Assembly (NCBI GenBank): GCA_946540735.1
Contig: CAMNIN010000006.1
Span: forward strand, 1 to 64,000
Direction of reading: 5' to 3'
Origin: an uncultured Prevotellaceae bacterium
Lineage (GTDB): Bacteria; Bacteroidota; Bacteroidia; Bacteroidales; Bacteroidaceae
DNA: 64,000 bases
Below, one piece after another: positions 15,255 through 25,667 of the stretch. Position 1 is the first letter of the stretch, and each line of letters begins with the position of its first letter. The translations under genes and the position numbers were made by a program. The notes under the pieces are model-generated. The model did not search any database. It worked only from the letters and a program-made list of their open reading frames with translations, and was not told where the DNA came from.

Positions 15255-16725
15255 CTTGTTGCAGGATTTGGTAAATCATCGGCAGGTCGACGTTGCGTCT
15301 GACGTGGTCGGCCAACTTGTCGTATTGTTCTTCCTTGAAAGCCTGGTGGTCGAAAGGTTTGCTTCCCTCGGTGATCTTCCCGGCATGAGGAGCCAGCAAG
15401 AAGTCGATGAAAGCCTTGTTGTCGAGGAGTCCATGCACATAGGTGCCCATGCATTTCGCGTCGGCGATATAGCCATCCTCACGGCCGTCGCTCAGGTGGA
15501 GCAAGGGGCGGGGGCAAGCCTCGCCGGCAGGACGTGTCTCGCCGATGTGGATCTCATAGCCACGTCCGTATTCACATTCCACCTGCCGGGTGACTTTCTC
15601 ACCGTTCATCGTAGTGGTTGTAGGCAGCAGGCCCAGACCCGGCAACCGTTCGATGTCGCCCTCCATGTGTTGAGGGTCGCAGATCTCCATGCCCATCAGT
15701 TGATAGCCGCCACAGATGCCAAGAATGGTGGCACCTTCGCGCCGTGCGCGGACAATCGCCTGCGCACAACCGTTGCGGCGCAGTTCGTAAAGATCGTGGA
15801 GTGTAGACTTGGTGCCGGGCAGGATGACGATGTCGGCCTTGCGGATATCCTCCACGTTGTTGGTATAGAACAAGTGTATGCGCTCGTCTTGTTCGAGCAT
15901 GTTGAAGTCGGTGTAGTTGGAGAGATGCCGCAGCATGATGACCGCCACATTGACTTTGCCGTGCTCGGCCTGGAAGGATTTCTGAGCCAATGCCACCGAG
16001 TCTTCCTCTTCGATGTGGATGTCTTTGTAATAAGGGATGATGCCCAGGACAGGGATGCCGCAGAGTTCGGCGAGCATCCGCTTGCCCTTCTCGAACAGGC
16101 GCAAGTCTCCCCGAAACTTATTGATGATAATGCCCTTGATCAGTTTCCTGTCCTCTGGAGTTTGCAAGGCGATGCTGCCGTAGACGGAGGCGAAGACCCC
16201 CCCTCTGTCGATATCGCCTACGAGGATGACATCGGCTTTGGCATGCCGTGCCATCGGGAGGTTGACCAAGTCGGTGTCGCGGAGGTTGATTTCAGAGATG
16301 CTGCCAGCCCCTTCCATGACGATGGGGTTGTATTTCCGGGAAAGGCGGTCGAAAGCCCCGCACACCTCTGTCCGGAAGTCGATGTCAGACTTTCCTCTTC
16401 GCCAGTAGTCGTAGGCGTTTTTGTTGCCGATAGCCCTGCCGTGGAGCACCACTTGACTGGTATGGTCGCTCTGCGGTTTCAGCAGCAGGGGATTCATGTC
16501 GGTGTGGCAGGGGATGCCGGCGGCTTCAGCCTGTACAGCCTGTGCCCGTCCGATTTCAAGTCCCTCGGGTGTGGCGAAGGAGTTGAGGGCCATGTTTTGT
16601 GCCTTGAAAGGAGCCGGCTGGTAGCCATCTTGCCGGAAGATGCGGCAAAAGGCAGCGGCAAGGATGCTTTTCCCGACGTCGCTGCCCGTACCGGCGAGCA
16701 TAAGGGGATGGAGTGGTTTTCTCAT
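15247..16725 (-). CDS. cbiP: Cobyric acid synthase CbiP (glutamine-hydrolysing)
   Basis: The 492-residue protein has the CobQ/CbiP layout: an N-terminal dethiobiotin synthetase-like ATPase with GTGSDVGKSILAAAFCRI and FKAQNMALNS, the GDIDRGGVFASVYG segment, and a C-terminal class I glutamine amidotransferase with the nucleophile cysteine in ILGICGGYQLMG (about residue 338) and a histidine in YVHGLLDN. It amidates side chains b, d, e and g of adenosylcobyrinate a,c-diamide. Its start lies 28 bases after the CbiA C-terminal frame, and its end overlaps cobD. Confidence 0.95.
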   Translation of the reverse strand: MRKPLHPLMLAGTGSDVGKSILAAAFCRIFRQDGYQPAPFKAQNMALNSFATPEGLEIGRAQAVQAEAAGIPCHTDMNPLLLKPQSDHTSQVVLHGRAIGNKNAYDYWRRGKSDIDFRTEVCGAFDRLSRKYNPIVMEGAGSISEINLRDTDLVNLPMARHAKADVILVGDIDRGGVFASVYGSIALQTPEDRKLIKGIIINKFRGDLRLFEKGKRMLAELCGIPVLGIIPYYKDIHIEEEDSVALAQKSFQAEHGKVNVAVIMLRHLSNYTDFNMLEQDERIHLFYTNNVEDIRKADIVILPGTKSTLHDLYELRRNGCAQAIVRARREGATILGICGGYQLMGMEICDPQHMEGDIERLPGLGLLPTTTTMNGEKVTRQVECEYGRGYEIHIGETRPAGEACPRPLLHLSDGREDGYIADAKCMGTYVHGLLDNKAFIDFLLAPHAGKITEGSKPFDHQAFKEEQYDKLADHVRRNVDLPMIYQILQQDD

Positions 16726-16753
16726 CGTCTCGGGTTAGTTTTTGCTGAGTTTT

Positions 16754-17332
16754 TTATGGGACTGCAGGTCGGATGCCTGGGTGGTAGATATGGGTGTAGC
16801 TGGCCAGTACGTTTTTGTAGCGCAGCACAGGAGTACTGACGGTTTCCCCCCTGGCGTTATAGACCTGGCAGACGGAAGACGGGATTGTTCCTGCGAAATG
16901 GGTGTAGTGGAACTCATGTCCCCGGTATTCCTTGCCGTCGAGGATGAAGCGGCGGTAGCCCAGTGAGAGTTTCCGGTCGGCTTTCCTTGCTGTGATGGAA
17001 TAGGGGAAAACGCCGCACATGGGGTATTCGCCCCGGTCGTCGATGATGCTCTCGCAGAGATACATCATGCCACCGCATTCCGCGAAGATCCTTCCGCCGT
17101 CCTCAGCGAACGCCTTGATGGCTTTTCGTGTGTCGGCCGCCCTCGCCAGAGCCTCGAGGTGTTTCTCGGGATATCCCCCCGGCAGATAGAGCAAGTCATC
17201 CGGACCGAGTCGTGGCACCTCGTTTTCCGGGTCGAAGAACGTCACTTCGCCCCAGAGGTCGATGGTCTCTTGATAGAGGAAGGAGAACGCCTCCGAATTG
17301 CGTGCGATCACAGTTTTAGCAGTTCTTCCCAT
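16754..17332 (-). CDS. cbiA: CbiA C-terminal amidotransferase part (separate frame)
   Basis: This 192-residue frame holds only the second half of cobyrinate a,c-diamide synthase: the glutamine amidotransferase domain with PGGYPEKHLEAL, the nucleophile cysteine in FAECGGMMYLCE, and the C-terminal YTHIYHPG histidine region. Its first residues (MGRTAKTVIARNSEAF) include the TVIARN strand that in intact CbiA follows the ATPase half without a break. It overlaps the N-terminal frame by 25 bases in the -1 phase. Either the gene carries a one-base deletion in an A run, or the halves are made separately, or ribosomes slip. Confidence 0.85.
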   Translation of the reverse strand: MGRTAKTVIARNSEAFSFLYQETIDLWGEVTFFDPENEVPRLGPDDLLYLPGGYPEKHLEALARAADTRKAIKAFAEDGGRIFAECGGMMYLCESIIDDRGEYPMCGVFPYSITARKADRKLSLGYRRFILDGKEYRGHEFHYTHFAGTIPSSVCQVYNARGETVSTPVLRYKNVLASYTHIYHPGIRPAVP

Positions 17333-17967
17333 CTCACATGTGTTTCTATCAGATTCATCAGTTCTTGGTTTTCGGGCAGTTCGGAGAAGTCAAGTCCCAG
17401 ATAGCGAGAGTCCTGTTGGAGAGACGTACTTTTGGGCAGATACCCAAGGCAGGGGACGTGCAAGTCGTCGCATACCTGCCTCAGCGAGTCAAAATGCCTC
17501 TCTGATCCCACTTTATTGAAGATGACCCCTCTGATTCTCACATCCTGTCGGAAGTGGAGGAAGCCATAGATCAGCGGAGCCATGGAGTAGGCCGCCGATT
17601 TGGCATCCACGGTCAGGATGACGGGAATGTCGAGGATCTGTGCGATCTCAGCGGAAGACCCTTTGTCGCGGTCATAGCCGTCGAAGAGTCCCATCATGCC
17701 CTCAACGATGCAGATATCGGCATCGTTGCCGTAGAGGGAAAAGAGTTCCCTCACATGTTGCGGTGTGGCCATGAAAGAGTCCAGGTTGATGCTCGGGCGA
17801 CCGCACACCTGTTCATGGAATTTTGTGTCGATATAGTCGGGTCCGCATTTGAAGGGCTGCACCCGGTATCCTTTCCTTGTGAGCAGTGCCATCAGCCCCC
17901 GGGCAAGTGTCGTCTTGCCCGAGCCGCTGGTGGGAGCTGCCAAGAGGAAAGCTGGATGGTGACGCAT
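17308..17967 (-). CDS. cbiA: CbiA N-terminal ATPase part (separate frame)
   Basis: This 219-residue frame holds the ATP-binding half of cobyrinate a,c-diamide synthase: P-loop APTSGSGKTTLARGLM near residues 11-26, FKCGPDYIDTKFHEQ, CGRPSINLDSFM, the EGMMGLFDG motif and GVIFNKVGSERH. It stops at 17308 after WEELLKL, exactly where intact family members run on into the amidotransferase half. It starts only 12 bases after the GH3 gene stop, so it is the first gene of the corrin operon and has no leader of its own. Confidence 0.88.
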   Translation of the reverse strand: MRHHPAFLLAAPTSGSGKTTLARGLMALLTRKGYRVQPFKCGPDYIDTKFHEQVCGRPSINLDSFMATPQHVRELFSLYGNDADICIVEGMMGLFDGYDRDKGSSAEIAQILDIPVILTVDAKSAAYSMAPLIYGFLHFRQDVRIRGVIFNKVGSERHFDSLRQVCDDLHVPCLGYLPKSTSLQQDSRYLGLDFSELPENQELMNLIETHVRWEELLKL

Positions 17968-17979
17968 GAGTCAAAGACC

Positions 17980-20460
17980 TTAGATGTTGGGCGTATCCCA
18001 TTTCTTGGTCTGGGTGCAATTGATGTTGACCGTCTGGTTGCCGGCCTTCAGCGTGAAGTCACCCTCTTCGAGGATCCATTTCCCGTCGGCCCCTACGAAA
18101 GCGAGGCTCTTCGCAGGCAGGCGGAAAGTGACGGTTTTCTGTTCACCCGGTTGCAGTTCGATTTTCGTGAAGTCGCGCAGACGTTTGTTGTCAGGGACGA
18201 TGGAGGCGATGAGGTCGCTGCTATAGAGCAGGACAGGTTCCTTGCCCATGCGTGATCCCGTGTTTTTAACGTCGACGCTGACCGTGATGATATCGTCGGC
18301 CGAGAACCGGGTCTTGTCGGTTCTCAGGTTACTGTATTCGAAGGTCGTGTAGCTCATTCCATAGCCGAAAGGCCATTGGAGTGACACCTTTGCGTCGTAA
18401 TTGTAGGCTCCGGCCATGGTGCCCACCTCCTCGCTCACCTTATAGTCATAAGTATTGAGCGAGTTGATCTCCCGAGGATAGGTATAGGGAAGTTTGGCAG
18501 AGAAGTTGGCATCGCCGGCCAGCAGGTTGGCCAAGGCATCGGCACCGTAGTTGCCCGGGATCAGGATGTCAATGACGGCTTTGGCCAGTGGTTCGATGTC
18601 GGCGATGAGGCGAGGCCGTCCCTCATTGAGAACGAGGATGATGGGTTTGCCGGTCTTGGCAAGTTCTTTCACCAGGTTGCGCTGGTTGTTGGAAAGCCAG
18701 AGGTCGGTGAGGTTGCCAGGTGTCTCAGTGTAGGAGTTCTCGCCGATGCAGGCGATGATGACATCCGCCCCTTTCGCGGCCTCCACTGCCTTGTCGATCT
18801 GCGGTTGGTTCTCCTCGTAGTATGCCCCTTTCTCATTATAGGTCACGCCCTGTTGGAGGATGATGTTCTCTTTTCCGTATTTATTGCACAGCGCCTCGTA
18901 GATGGTGTTGTATTTCTCAGCGAGGTCTTCGGCGTTGGAGCCCTGCCAGGTATAGCTCCATCCGCCATGCAGACATCTCATCTGGTTGGCGTTGGGACCG
19001 GTGAGCAGGATTTTCTTGCCCACGGAGAGCGGCAGGATCTGTCCCTCGTTTTTCAGCAGCACCTCACTCTCCTCAGCGGCATACAATGCTTTCGTGGCAA
19101 ACTCATCGCTGCCGAATTTCTCATATCCTTTTCCTCCCGTGTTGGGCTGTTCAAAGAGGTTGAGGCGGTATTTCACGCGGAGGATGCGTCTTACGGCATC
19201 GTCGATGCGCTCCATCGGCACCTTTCCCTCTTCCACCAGTTCTTTGAGCAGGATGCAGAAGTCGACGCTATAGGGATCCATCGACATGTCGATGCCAGCG
19301 TTGATGGCCAGTCGGATCGCGTCCTTTTTGTCTTTCGCCACCCGCTCACGGGTATAGAGGTTGTTGATATCGGCCCAGTCGGTCACCAACATGCCGTCCC
19401 ACTGGAGGTCTTCTTTCAGCCATTTGGTCAGGTATTCGTAACTTGCGTGCACCGGAACGCCGTTGATGCTGGCCGAATTGACCATCATGGTGAGAGTGCC
19501 GGCGAGCGCAGCGGCTTTGAAAGGTTCGAAATATTTCTCCCGCAGGATTTGGGGCGAGAGGTAGGCCGGGGTGCGGTCTTTTCCTGTCCAGGGAGCGCCA
19601 TAGGCGAAATAGTGCTTGGTGCTGGTTCCGACATGGTATTGTCCGAGGTGGTTGGGGTCATCCCCTTGGTAGCCTTTGATCTCAGCCTCCACCATGCGTG
19701 CATTGACGATAGCATCCTCGCCGAAGCTCTCCCAGATGCGTGCCCATCGCGGGTCTCTTCCGAGGTCCACCACGGGGTTATAGACCCAAGGACAGTTGGC
19801 CGCCCTGCTCTCATAGGCTGTGATCTCAGCCCCCGTGCGCGCCAGTTGGGTATTGAACGAGGCGGCGATGTTGATAGGCTGCGGGAACAGCGTGCCACCT
19901 TGCGTATAGGTCACGCCATGGTTGTGGTCGAGTCCGTAGATATCCGGGATGCCGATATACTTCATGGATTTTTTCTGGATCACCTGGATCCATTTCTGCC
20001 ATTGTTCGACGGTGGCGGCCCGGGTGCCCGGTGCATTGAGGATAGACCCCACTTTGTATTTTGAGATGATGGTGTCGAGCATGTTTTCGTTGAGTTTCCA
20101 TACCCTTTTCACGTCTCCCTTGTAGATGTCGATGGGGTAGCCTCCGACTTTCTCGATGATCTGTTTGTCATTCATCTTCAGGAGAGCCTCGATATCTTTC
20201 TTGGGTGCTCCGTATTGTGTGAGCGCAGACTGCAGCTTTTCCCGGTCGACTCTGGCATCTTGGATTTCCATTTTGCCCATCACGTCGAGATTCAGTTCGA
20301 GCATCTGTCCGATTTTCTCATCGAGGGTCATTTTCGAGAGCGTCTTTTCGATTTTCGCTTCCAGGGCCGCATCCCGAGGGATAGCAGGTTTGCTGCTCTG
20401 AGCCGATGCGGCTGTGGCACCGCAGACCATCAGGATGGTCAATAGATTTTTTTTCAGCAT
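17980..20460 (-). CDS. bglX: Glycoside hydrolase family 3 beta-glycosidase (BglX-like), exported
   Basis: From the ATG at 20460 the protein has 826 residues with a signal peptide ([20 protein letters not shown]). The GH3 N-terminal barrel begins [20 protein letters not shown], carries the [14 protein letters not shown] segment and the probable nucleophile aspartate in [13 protein letters not shown] (about residue 358). The second domain includes the [20 protein letters not shown] region, and a fibronectin type III-like domain closes the protein ([20 protein letters not shown]). The family removes terminal beta-linked glucose or xylose; substrate is not certain. It follows the PL9 gene after 41 bases and precedes cbiA by 12, so one transcript may cover all. 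Confidence 0.93.
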   Translation of the reverse strand: MLKKNLLTILMVCGATAASAQSSKPAIPRDAALEAKIEKTLSKMTLDEKIGQMLELNLDVMGKMEIQDARVDREKLQSALTQYGAPKKDIEALLKMNDKQIIEKVGGYPIDIYKGDVKRVWKLNENMLDTIISKYKVGSILNAPGTRAATVEQWQKWIQVIQKKSMKYIGIPDIYGLDHNHGVTYTQGGTLFPQPINIAASFNTQLARTGAEITAYESRAANCPWVYNPVVDLGRDPRWARIWESFGEDAIVNARMVEAEIKGYQGDDPNHLGQYHVGTSTKHYFAYGAPWTGKDRTPAYLSPQILREKYFEPFKAAALAGTLTMMVNSASINGVPVHASYEYLTKWLKEDLQWDGMLVTDWADINNLYTRERVAKDKKDAIRLAINAGIDMSMDPYSVDFCILLKELVEEGKVPMERIDDAVRRILRVKYRLNLFEQPNTGGKGYEKFGSDEFATKALYAAEESEVLLKNEGQILPLSVGKKILLTGPNANQMRCLHGGWSYTWQGSNAEDLAEKYNTIYEALCNKYGKENIILQQGVTYNEKGAYYEENQPQIDKAVEAAKGADVIIACIGENSYTETPGNLTDLWLSNNQRNLVKELAKTGKPIILVLNEGRPRLIADIEPLAKAVIDILIPGNYGADALANLLAGDANFSAKLPYTYPREINSLNTYDYKVSEEVGTMAGAYNYDAKVSLQWPFGYGMSYTTFEYSNLRTDKTRFSADDIITVSVDVKNTGSRMGKEPVLLYSSDLIASIVPDNKRLRDFTKIELQPGEQKTVTFRLPAKSLAFVGADGKWILEEGDFTLKAGNQTVNINCTQTKKWDTPNI

Positions 20461-20501
20461 GGTGGTTATCGTATTTGATGATGTTTTTGAAATAGTCGGT
20501 C

Positions 20502-23267
20502 TTATCGGTTGAGGATGATTTTCTTCGTATAGGAGTTGTCTTTGGTCATGACCGTGAAGATTGCCATTTTCTTGAGATCGGGCAGCCAAACGGCGGAAGA
20601 TCTTCCTGAGAAGGATTTTTGAGAGATGAGGTTTCCGCAATGGTCGTAGACATAGAGTGTGGCGTCACGAGGGACAGCCGGTGTGTCGACGGTCACGACA
20701 AAGAGTCCGCTCTGAGTCTGGATGAGGCGCAGGTCGCCGTTTCCATCTGATGTCATGAGGGAAGGCACAGAGGCTTCGGAGCCATAAGGGCTTTCATAGG
20801 CACCCAAGTCGGGAGCTGCTCCTTGGTAAGTGATGCCCGCCACGGGTATTCCCCTGTAGGTTGTGGGTTCGACGAAGGTACCCCTGTCGATGAGGAAGGA
20901 CCCCTCACGCAGGTGGGCGAAGGTCGTGGAAGGCAGTTGTCCGTCGGCGGTACGCTCAGCGATGAGTTCCTCGTGGTTGGTGATGTCAGCAAACTGGGTG
21001 GGGTCAGCAGCTTGGAACTCACAGGTAAGAATTTCCATTCCCGTGAGAGTGGAGTCGATTTCCAGGCGTCCGTAGTCGCCGTATTTTCCATCCTCGCCCT
21101 CCTTGTATTTCCCGGTGTTTTTGTCGACTTTGTTGGTGGCGGCATTGTCGTTGATGGCAATGCAGTTGGTCAGTCTGACGGTGTGTCCGGAAGCGATTTC
21201 CTCGTAGATGCGGTAGGAGTAAGTCTTGTCGCTGATGGATTTCAGCGTCATGCCGGTGCAGTTGTTCATGATGATGTCGCCGGCGTTATGGTTTTGGTCG
21301 AATCCCTTCGCTTTGTTGCAGACCGCCAGGCATCTGTTGAGGAAGACGTTCATGGCACCCTGGTTGGATCCCATTTTGAACCCGTTGCCGTTGCCGTCGG
21401 GAGCGATTTGCTCCAGAGAGAGGAATCCGTTCTTATAGGCGATGCTGTTCTCGATGATGATGCTCACGTTGTCGCTGAATCCGCCGTCTTTTTTGAAGAA
21501 CACGTCCCATCCGTCGTCAGAGTTCGCCCATGCGCGGCAGCCATAGAAATAGTTGCCGTCGCCGACGGAGAGTTTGGGCGCGAAGCCATCGGCATCGCCC
21601 TGGTCCTCGTCGCAGTTGAGGTAGGAGTCGCAGTTGATGACATAGTTGAATGAGGCGAGGTTTTTCATTTGCAGTCCTGTGTCTCCGTTGCGGTAGAAGT
21701 TGCATTCCTCGATGATATTGTCATGCGCCTGTTCGGTGGCATTGAGCACGTCGGTATTAGACCCGCCGGTGGGTTTGTTGCGCTCGATGAGGAGTCCGTT
21801 GTCAGAAGCGTTGGTGATATCGATGTGGTAGAAGTGCCAGTAGGAGCCGCAGAGCCTGATACCCTGGTAGGGGTTGTCAGAATGCTTGTGATAGGGCATT
21901 GCGCTGAAATCGAGCACGGCCCTTCCGCTGTAGGCATAGAGTGCGATGGGTTTTTCTGCTGTGGCGCAAGTGTTGATATTGATGCGTGCGTCGTAGACGT
22001 AAGTACCCGGCATCATGTAGATGGTATCACCGGGCTCTGCGATGTCGACCGCCTTTTGCAGGGAGTAGAACGGAGCCTCCTCGGAGCCGTTGGCATTGTC
22101 GTCATGCCCGTCGGGAGCGCACCAGATGATGTTGCCGGCGAAGGAAGGCGGCGTGACCTCTCCGGTGGTAAACGTCAGTTCCTGTCCATAGCTCATTCCT
22201 ATCTCGGTGAGGCAGAAGGCACGGTAGAAATAGGTGGTATGGCTTTCCAGCGGCAATTTCACCGTGAAGTTGTCGGTTGTCGTTGTGGCAGCGATCAAGG
22301 ACGCGTTGTCGATATTGACATCGGGCGTTGTGGCATAGAGAAGTCCCAGTTGTTGCAAGGGCACACCACCGTCGTCGGTCACCTGTCCGCCACTGACGTA
22401 GTATCCATGGCGGTCGATGGTGATCACCTTGGTCTGTATGATGGCCGGTGTGGCAGCAGCGGTTTCGAAGGTGTGTGTCTCGCCATAGGCTACACCCGCC
22501 CGGGTGAAGGCATAGGCACGGTAGTAGACCGTTCGGCTGGCGATGAGGTCTTCGAGCATGACGGAGAAGGTTTTGTTGTGAGCCTGCACGGCATGGTCGG
22601 TGTAGGAAGGCTCGCCGGAGTAGTTCCAGCAGATGCCGAAATGAAGCATCTCCTGATCGCCTTCGTCGGTCACCTGTCCGCTGACGAGTGCGCTGTTCTT
22701 CGTGATATCCGAGGCAGCTCCTGTGACTACAGTAGCAGGAATGCCGGTCGCCTCGGGATAGATCGCCAGGTTGTCGACGTCGCAGTCGTTTTTCGTATTG
22801 TAGTTCGACAGTCGCACGCGGTTGACCTCGATGTCGTTCACCTCGACGGTGTTGTGTGTTTGTGTGTTTTTATCAAACCGATGGATGCTTGTCCAGGTCA
22901 GTCCGCCGTCTTTCGACACCGCCACGTCGATGTATTTTTTTGTGCGTCCCTCGTCGAAAGTGATTTTCTTCACACCCTTGTCGAAGACAGGTGTGACCAC
23001 ATAGGAGTCGCCCGGTCCGTTGAGTCCGCTCTTCACCATGCGCAAGTCGCCAGTGGAACCGTCGGAGATGTATTTGGTGTTTTTTCCTTTGAAGCAATTG
23101 TAGAAGATCCACTCCCCTTGTCCGTCGATATAGAAAGCGAGGGGTTGCTTGACGTCATCCTGCGCCGGGATGGAATCTTCGAAGGTCTGGATGAAATAGG
23201 GTTCTTGTGCAGTCATGGTTGAGGAGACCGCAAGAGCCATGAGGATGAAAAGATAATTTCTCACCAT
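20502..23267 (-). CDS. Secreted polysaccharide lyase family 9 (pectate lyase-like) with T9SS-type tail
   Basis: The 921-residue protein has a signal peptide (ending STMTA), an N-terminal beta-rich region, two fibronectin-like modules (about 175-370, with repeated [11 protein letters not shown] and [20 protein letters not shown]) and a right-handed beta-helix from about 380 ([40 protein letters not shown]). The [15 protein letters not shown] and [15 protein letters not shown] segments match the calcium- and lysine-bearing core of PL9 lyases, which cleave pectate or rhamnogalacturonan by beta-elimination. The C-terminus ([16 protein letters not shown], ending KKIILNR) looks like a type A T9SS sorting domain, so the enzyme is probably released or surface-bound. 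Products would feed the unsaturated-uronate genes kduI/kduD and GH105 elsewhere in the window. Confidence 0.88.
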   Translation of the reverse strand: MVRNYLFILMALAVSSTMTAQEPYFIQTFEDSIPAQDDVKQPLAFYIDGQGEWIFYNCFKGKNTKYISDGSTGDLRMVKSGLNGPGDSYVVTPVFDKGVKKITFDEGRTKKYIDVAVSKDGGLTWTSIHRFDKNTQTHNTVEVNDIEVNRVRLSNYNTKNDCDVDNLAIYPEATGIPATVVTGAASDITKNSALVSGQVTDEGDQEMLHFGICWNYSGEPSYTDHAVQAHNKTFSVMLEDLIASRTVYYRAYAFTRAGVAYGETHTFETAAATPAIIQTKVITIDRHGYYVSGGQVTDDGGVPLQQLGLLYATTPDVNIDNASLIAATTTTDNFTVKLPLESHTTYFYRAFCLTEIGMSYGQELTFTTGEVTPPSFAGNIIWCAPDGHDDNANGSEEAPFYSLQKAVDIAEPGDTIYMMPGTYVYDARININTCATAEKPIALYAYSGRAVLDFSAMPYHKHSDNPYQGIRLCGSYWHFYHIDITNASDNGLLIERNKPTGGSNTDVLNATEQAHDNIIEECNFYRNGDTGLQMKNLASFNYVINCDSYLNCDEDQGDADGFAPKLSVGDGNYFYGCRAWANSDDGWDVFFKKDGGFSDNVSIIIENSIAYKNGFLSLEQIAPDGNGNGFKMGSNQGAMNVFLNRCLAVCNKAKGFDQNHNAGDIIMNNCTGMTLKSISDKTYSYRIYEEIASGHTVRLTNCIAINDNAATNKVDKNTGKYKEGEDGKYGDYGRLEIDSTLTGMEILTCEFQAADPTQFADITNHEELIAERTADGQLPSTTFAHLREGSFLIDRGTFVEPTTYRGIPVAGITYQGAAPDLGAYESPYGSEASVPSLMTSDGNGDLRLIQTQSGLFVVTVDTPAVPRDATLYVYDHCGNLISQKSFSGRSSAVWLPDLKKMAIFTVMTKDNSYTKKIILNR

Positions 23268-23332
23268 AGGTTGTTCGGTTATGTTTATAGGTTTCGGGTC
23301 TGCGGCAGTTATTCTCCGCTATGATTTCGCAA

Positions 23333-23340
23333 CAAAGGTA
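23333..23340 (-). promoter_or_regulatory. -7 promoter box for the PL9-GH3(-cob) transcription unit
   Basis: The minus strand reads TACCTTTG, 66 bases before the PL9 ATG. A -33 TTTG exists but is a few bases too far away, so the match is partial. Confidence 0.55.
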
Positions 23341-23406
23341 ATCATTTATTTGTTAAGTGAGAAACAAATATATTCCTTTTCCACTCACTAAATCGAAAAA
23401 TTGCAT

Positions 23407-23414
23407 TAACTTTG
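23407..23414 (+). promoter_or_regulatory. -7 promoter box for the metK operon
   Basis: TAACTTTG, matching TAnnTTTG, 27 bases before the metK ATG. No clear -33 box. Confidence 0.55.
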
Positions 23415-23441
23415 CACTTCCAAACTCAAAAGTTATTTTAT

Positions 23442-24701
23442 ATGTCATATCTTTTCACATCCGAATCCGTTTCTGAGGGACATCCCGACAAAGTGTCTGA
23501 TCAAATATCTGATGCTCTGCTCGACCAGTTTTTGGCTTATGACGATCATGCCCGTTGTGCCATTGAGACCTTTGTCACCACGGGTCAGGTGGTGATTATG
23601 GGTGAGGTGCACTCCGAGGCCTATATCGACCTGCAGACCATAGCGCGCAAGACCATCAACAAGATCGGATACACCAAGTCGGAGTATCAGTTTGACGGCA
23701 ACTCCTGCGGCATCATGTCTTCCATCCATGAGCAGAGCTCCGACATCAACCAAGGAGTCGACCGTGAGGAAGAAGACCAGCAGGGAGCCGGCGATCAGGG
23801 TATGATGTTCGGCTATGCCACGAATGAGACCGAGAACTACATGCCAGTCTCGCTCGACTTGGCCCATCTCATCATGTCGACATTGGCGGAGATCCGTCGT
23901 GAAGGCAAGGTGATGACCTATCTCCGTCCTGACTCCAAGAGTCAGGTGACAGTGGAGTATTCAGACGACAACATCCCCCAGCGCATCCATACGATCGTGG
24001 TATCGACCCAGCATGATGATTTCGGTCCGGATGATGAGCGGATGCTTGCCACCATCCACGACGATGTGGTGAATGTGCTCATGCCCCGTGTGAGGTCGAA
24101 GATCAAGAGTCAGAAGGTGCTGGATCTCTTTGATGACAAGATCATCTATCATGTCAACCCCACCGGCAAGTTTGTCATAGGAGGCCCTCATGGCGACACA
24201 GGTCTGACCGGCCGTAAGATCATCGTCGACACCTATGGCGGCAAGGGAGCGCACGGAGGAGGAGCTTTCTCAGGAAAAGATTCCAGCAAGGTGGACCGTT
24301 CTGCCGCCTACATGGCCCGATACATAGCAAAGAACATGGTGGCAGCCGGCGTGAGTGACGAGGTGCTTGTCCAACTCAGTTATGCCATCGGCATTGCCCA
24401 GCCTGTGAGTGTCTATGTCAACACCTATGGCCGTTCGCATGTCGCGATGTCGGACGGAGAGATCGCCGAGAAAGTCAGTAAGCTTTTCCCCCTCACGCCG
24501 AAAGGTATTGAGAAGCGGCTCAATCTGCGTCAGCCGATGTTTCTCGAGACGGCCGCTTATGGTCACATGGGCCGTCGCAACGAAGTGGTGAAGAAGCAGT
24601 TCACCAGTTTCTATCATGAGACGAAGACCATCGATGTGGAGTTGTTCACATGGGAGAAGCTCGACATGGTGGATGTTCTCCGCAAGGAATTTGACCTCTG
24701 A
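23442..24701 (+). CDS. metK: S-adenosylmethionine synthetase
   Basis: The start chosen is the ATG at 23442 ([20 protein letters not shown]), because the ten residues upstream lie inside the promoter region and are not conserved. The 419-residue protein has the standard MetK motifs: [16 protein letters not shown], the [14 protein letters not shown] loop and [15 protein letters not shown] near the phosphate site. It makes SAM from methionine and ATP in the cytoplasm, which the eight methylations of corrin synthesis also use. It leads a compact operon with DUF4271, hemD, rnpA and yidD; the next gene starts 2 bases after its stop. Confidence 0.98.
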   Translation: MSYLFTSESVSEGHPDKVSDQISDALLDQFLAYDDHARCAIETFVTTGQVVIMGEVHSEAYIDLQTIARKTINKIGYTKSEYQFDGNSCGIMSSIHEQSSDINQGVDREEEDQQGAGDQGMMFGYATNETENYMPVSLDLAHLIMSTLAEIRREGKVMTYLRPDSKSQVTVEYSDDNIPQRIHTIVVSTQHDDFGPDDERMLATIHDDVVNVLMPRVRSKIKSQKVLDLFDDKIIYHVNPTGKFVIGGPHGDTGLTGRKIIVDTYGGKGAHGGGAFSGKDSSKVDRSAAYMARYIAKNMVAAGVSDEVLVQLSYAIGIAQPVSVYVNTYGRSHVAMSDGEIAEKVSKLFPLTPKGIEKRLNLRQPMFLETAAYGHMGRRNEVVKKQFTSFYHETKTIDVELFTWEKLDMVDVLRKEFDL

Positions 24702-24703
24702 TA

Positions 24704-25660
24704 ATGCCGTTGCACACCAAGTCGACATACCAGATACTGCAGGAACTCCCCGACAGCGCCACGCCTTGGCAGCAGGATTCGGCGGTTCAAGCCTATTTCC
24801 GTCCTGGGGAGAACAACCGCTATAGTGAGCGTCGCGACACCCTTGGGCTGCCCGGACAGCGTTATGAGCGTCCTCCCGAGCAGTTGCCCATTGATAGCCT
24901 CGGGCATCCCGTGGCCTATGTCGACACGCTCCCCGTGGCCTGCCGTCCAGAGACGTCGGCCGGCATGCAGGCCGTGCCCACGCCTTATCGTCCAGGCAAT
25001 GACAATCTGATGTCGTCGGTGCTCATGGCCAGTGTGGTCATGGCTCTTGTAGCCCTTGCTTTCTCAGGACAGTTTGTGCTGCGCATGGCGAAGAATTTCT
25101 TCTTTGCGGAAAACACCCGCACCACGGCGGTGCCCGACACCGCCGTCGAGTTGCGCAACCAAGGTTTGCTCGTCGTGTTCACCTGTCTGATGCTCACAGC
25201 CGTGTATTATTGCTATTCGATGGTGGGTGACGCCGTCAGTTACCGGATGTTGCCACGTCACGCCCTCTTGGCAGTCGACCTGGCCGTCATCGCCGGTTAT
25301 TTCTTGTTGAAGGCCGCCGTGTATCAGTTTGTCAACTGGGTGTTTTTCGACAGGAAAAAAATTGAACAATGGAACAAGTCCCAACTCTTTCTCACTGCGA
25401 TGGAGGGATTGGCGCTTGCGCCCGTTGTCTTACTCCTCATTTTTGGGGATATGACGATGCGTACAGCTTTGTTTTTGGTTGTGATTGTTATCTTTTTGGT
25501 AAAAATGTGCACTTTTTATAAGTGTTATCTCATCTTTTTCCAGCGTTTTGGGGCGTTCTTGCAAATTTTTTTGTACTTTTGTGCGCTCGAATTGATACCT
25601 TTGGCCGGTTTGGTCGGGTTATTGGAATATTTCAACTACAATCTGAAAATTATTTTTTAG
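24704..25660 (+). CDS. DUF4271 membrane protein
   Basis: This 318-residue protein has a proline- and charge-rich N-terminal third (about 1-100) without a signal peptide, then roughly seven hydrophobic segments (SVLMASVVMALVALAF, LLVVFTCLMLTAVYY, HALLAVDLAVIAGYFLLKAA, APVVLLLIFGD and others). Length, topology and its fixed place between metK and hemD match the Bacteroidetes DUF4271 family, whose function is not known to me. No catalytic motif stands out. The hydrophilic N-terminal third is probably cytoplasmic. Confidence 0.85.
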   Translation: MPLHTKSTYQILQELPDSATPWQQDSAVQAYFRPGENNRYSERRDTLGLPGQRYERPPEQLPIDSLGHPVAYVDTLPVACRPETSAGMQAVPTPYRPGNDNLMSSVLMASVVMALVALAFSGQFVLRMAKNFFFAENTRTTAVPDTAVELRNQGLLVVFTCLMLTAVYYCYSMVGDAVSYRMLPRHALLAVDLAVIAGYFLLKAAVYQFVNWVFFDRKKIEQWNKSQLFLTAMEGLALAPVVLLLIFGDMTMRTALFLVVIVIFLVKMCTFYKCYLIFFQRFGAFLQIFLYFCALELIPLAGLVGLLEYFNYNLKIIF

Positions 25661-25667
25661 TACACTT

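Noticed and set aside
15187..16839. A 550-codon open frame antisense to cbiP
   Set aside because: It shadows a complete, motif-bearing CbiP; no protein family features.
20461..20640. N-terminal extension of the GH3 frame
   Set aside because: It overlaps the PL9 end; the ATG at 20460 starts a proper signal peptide.
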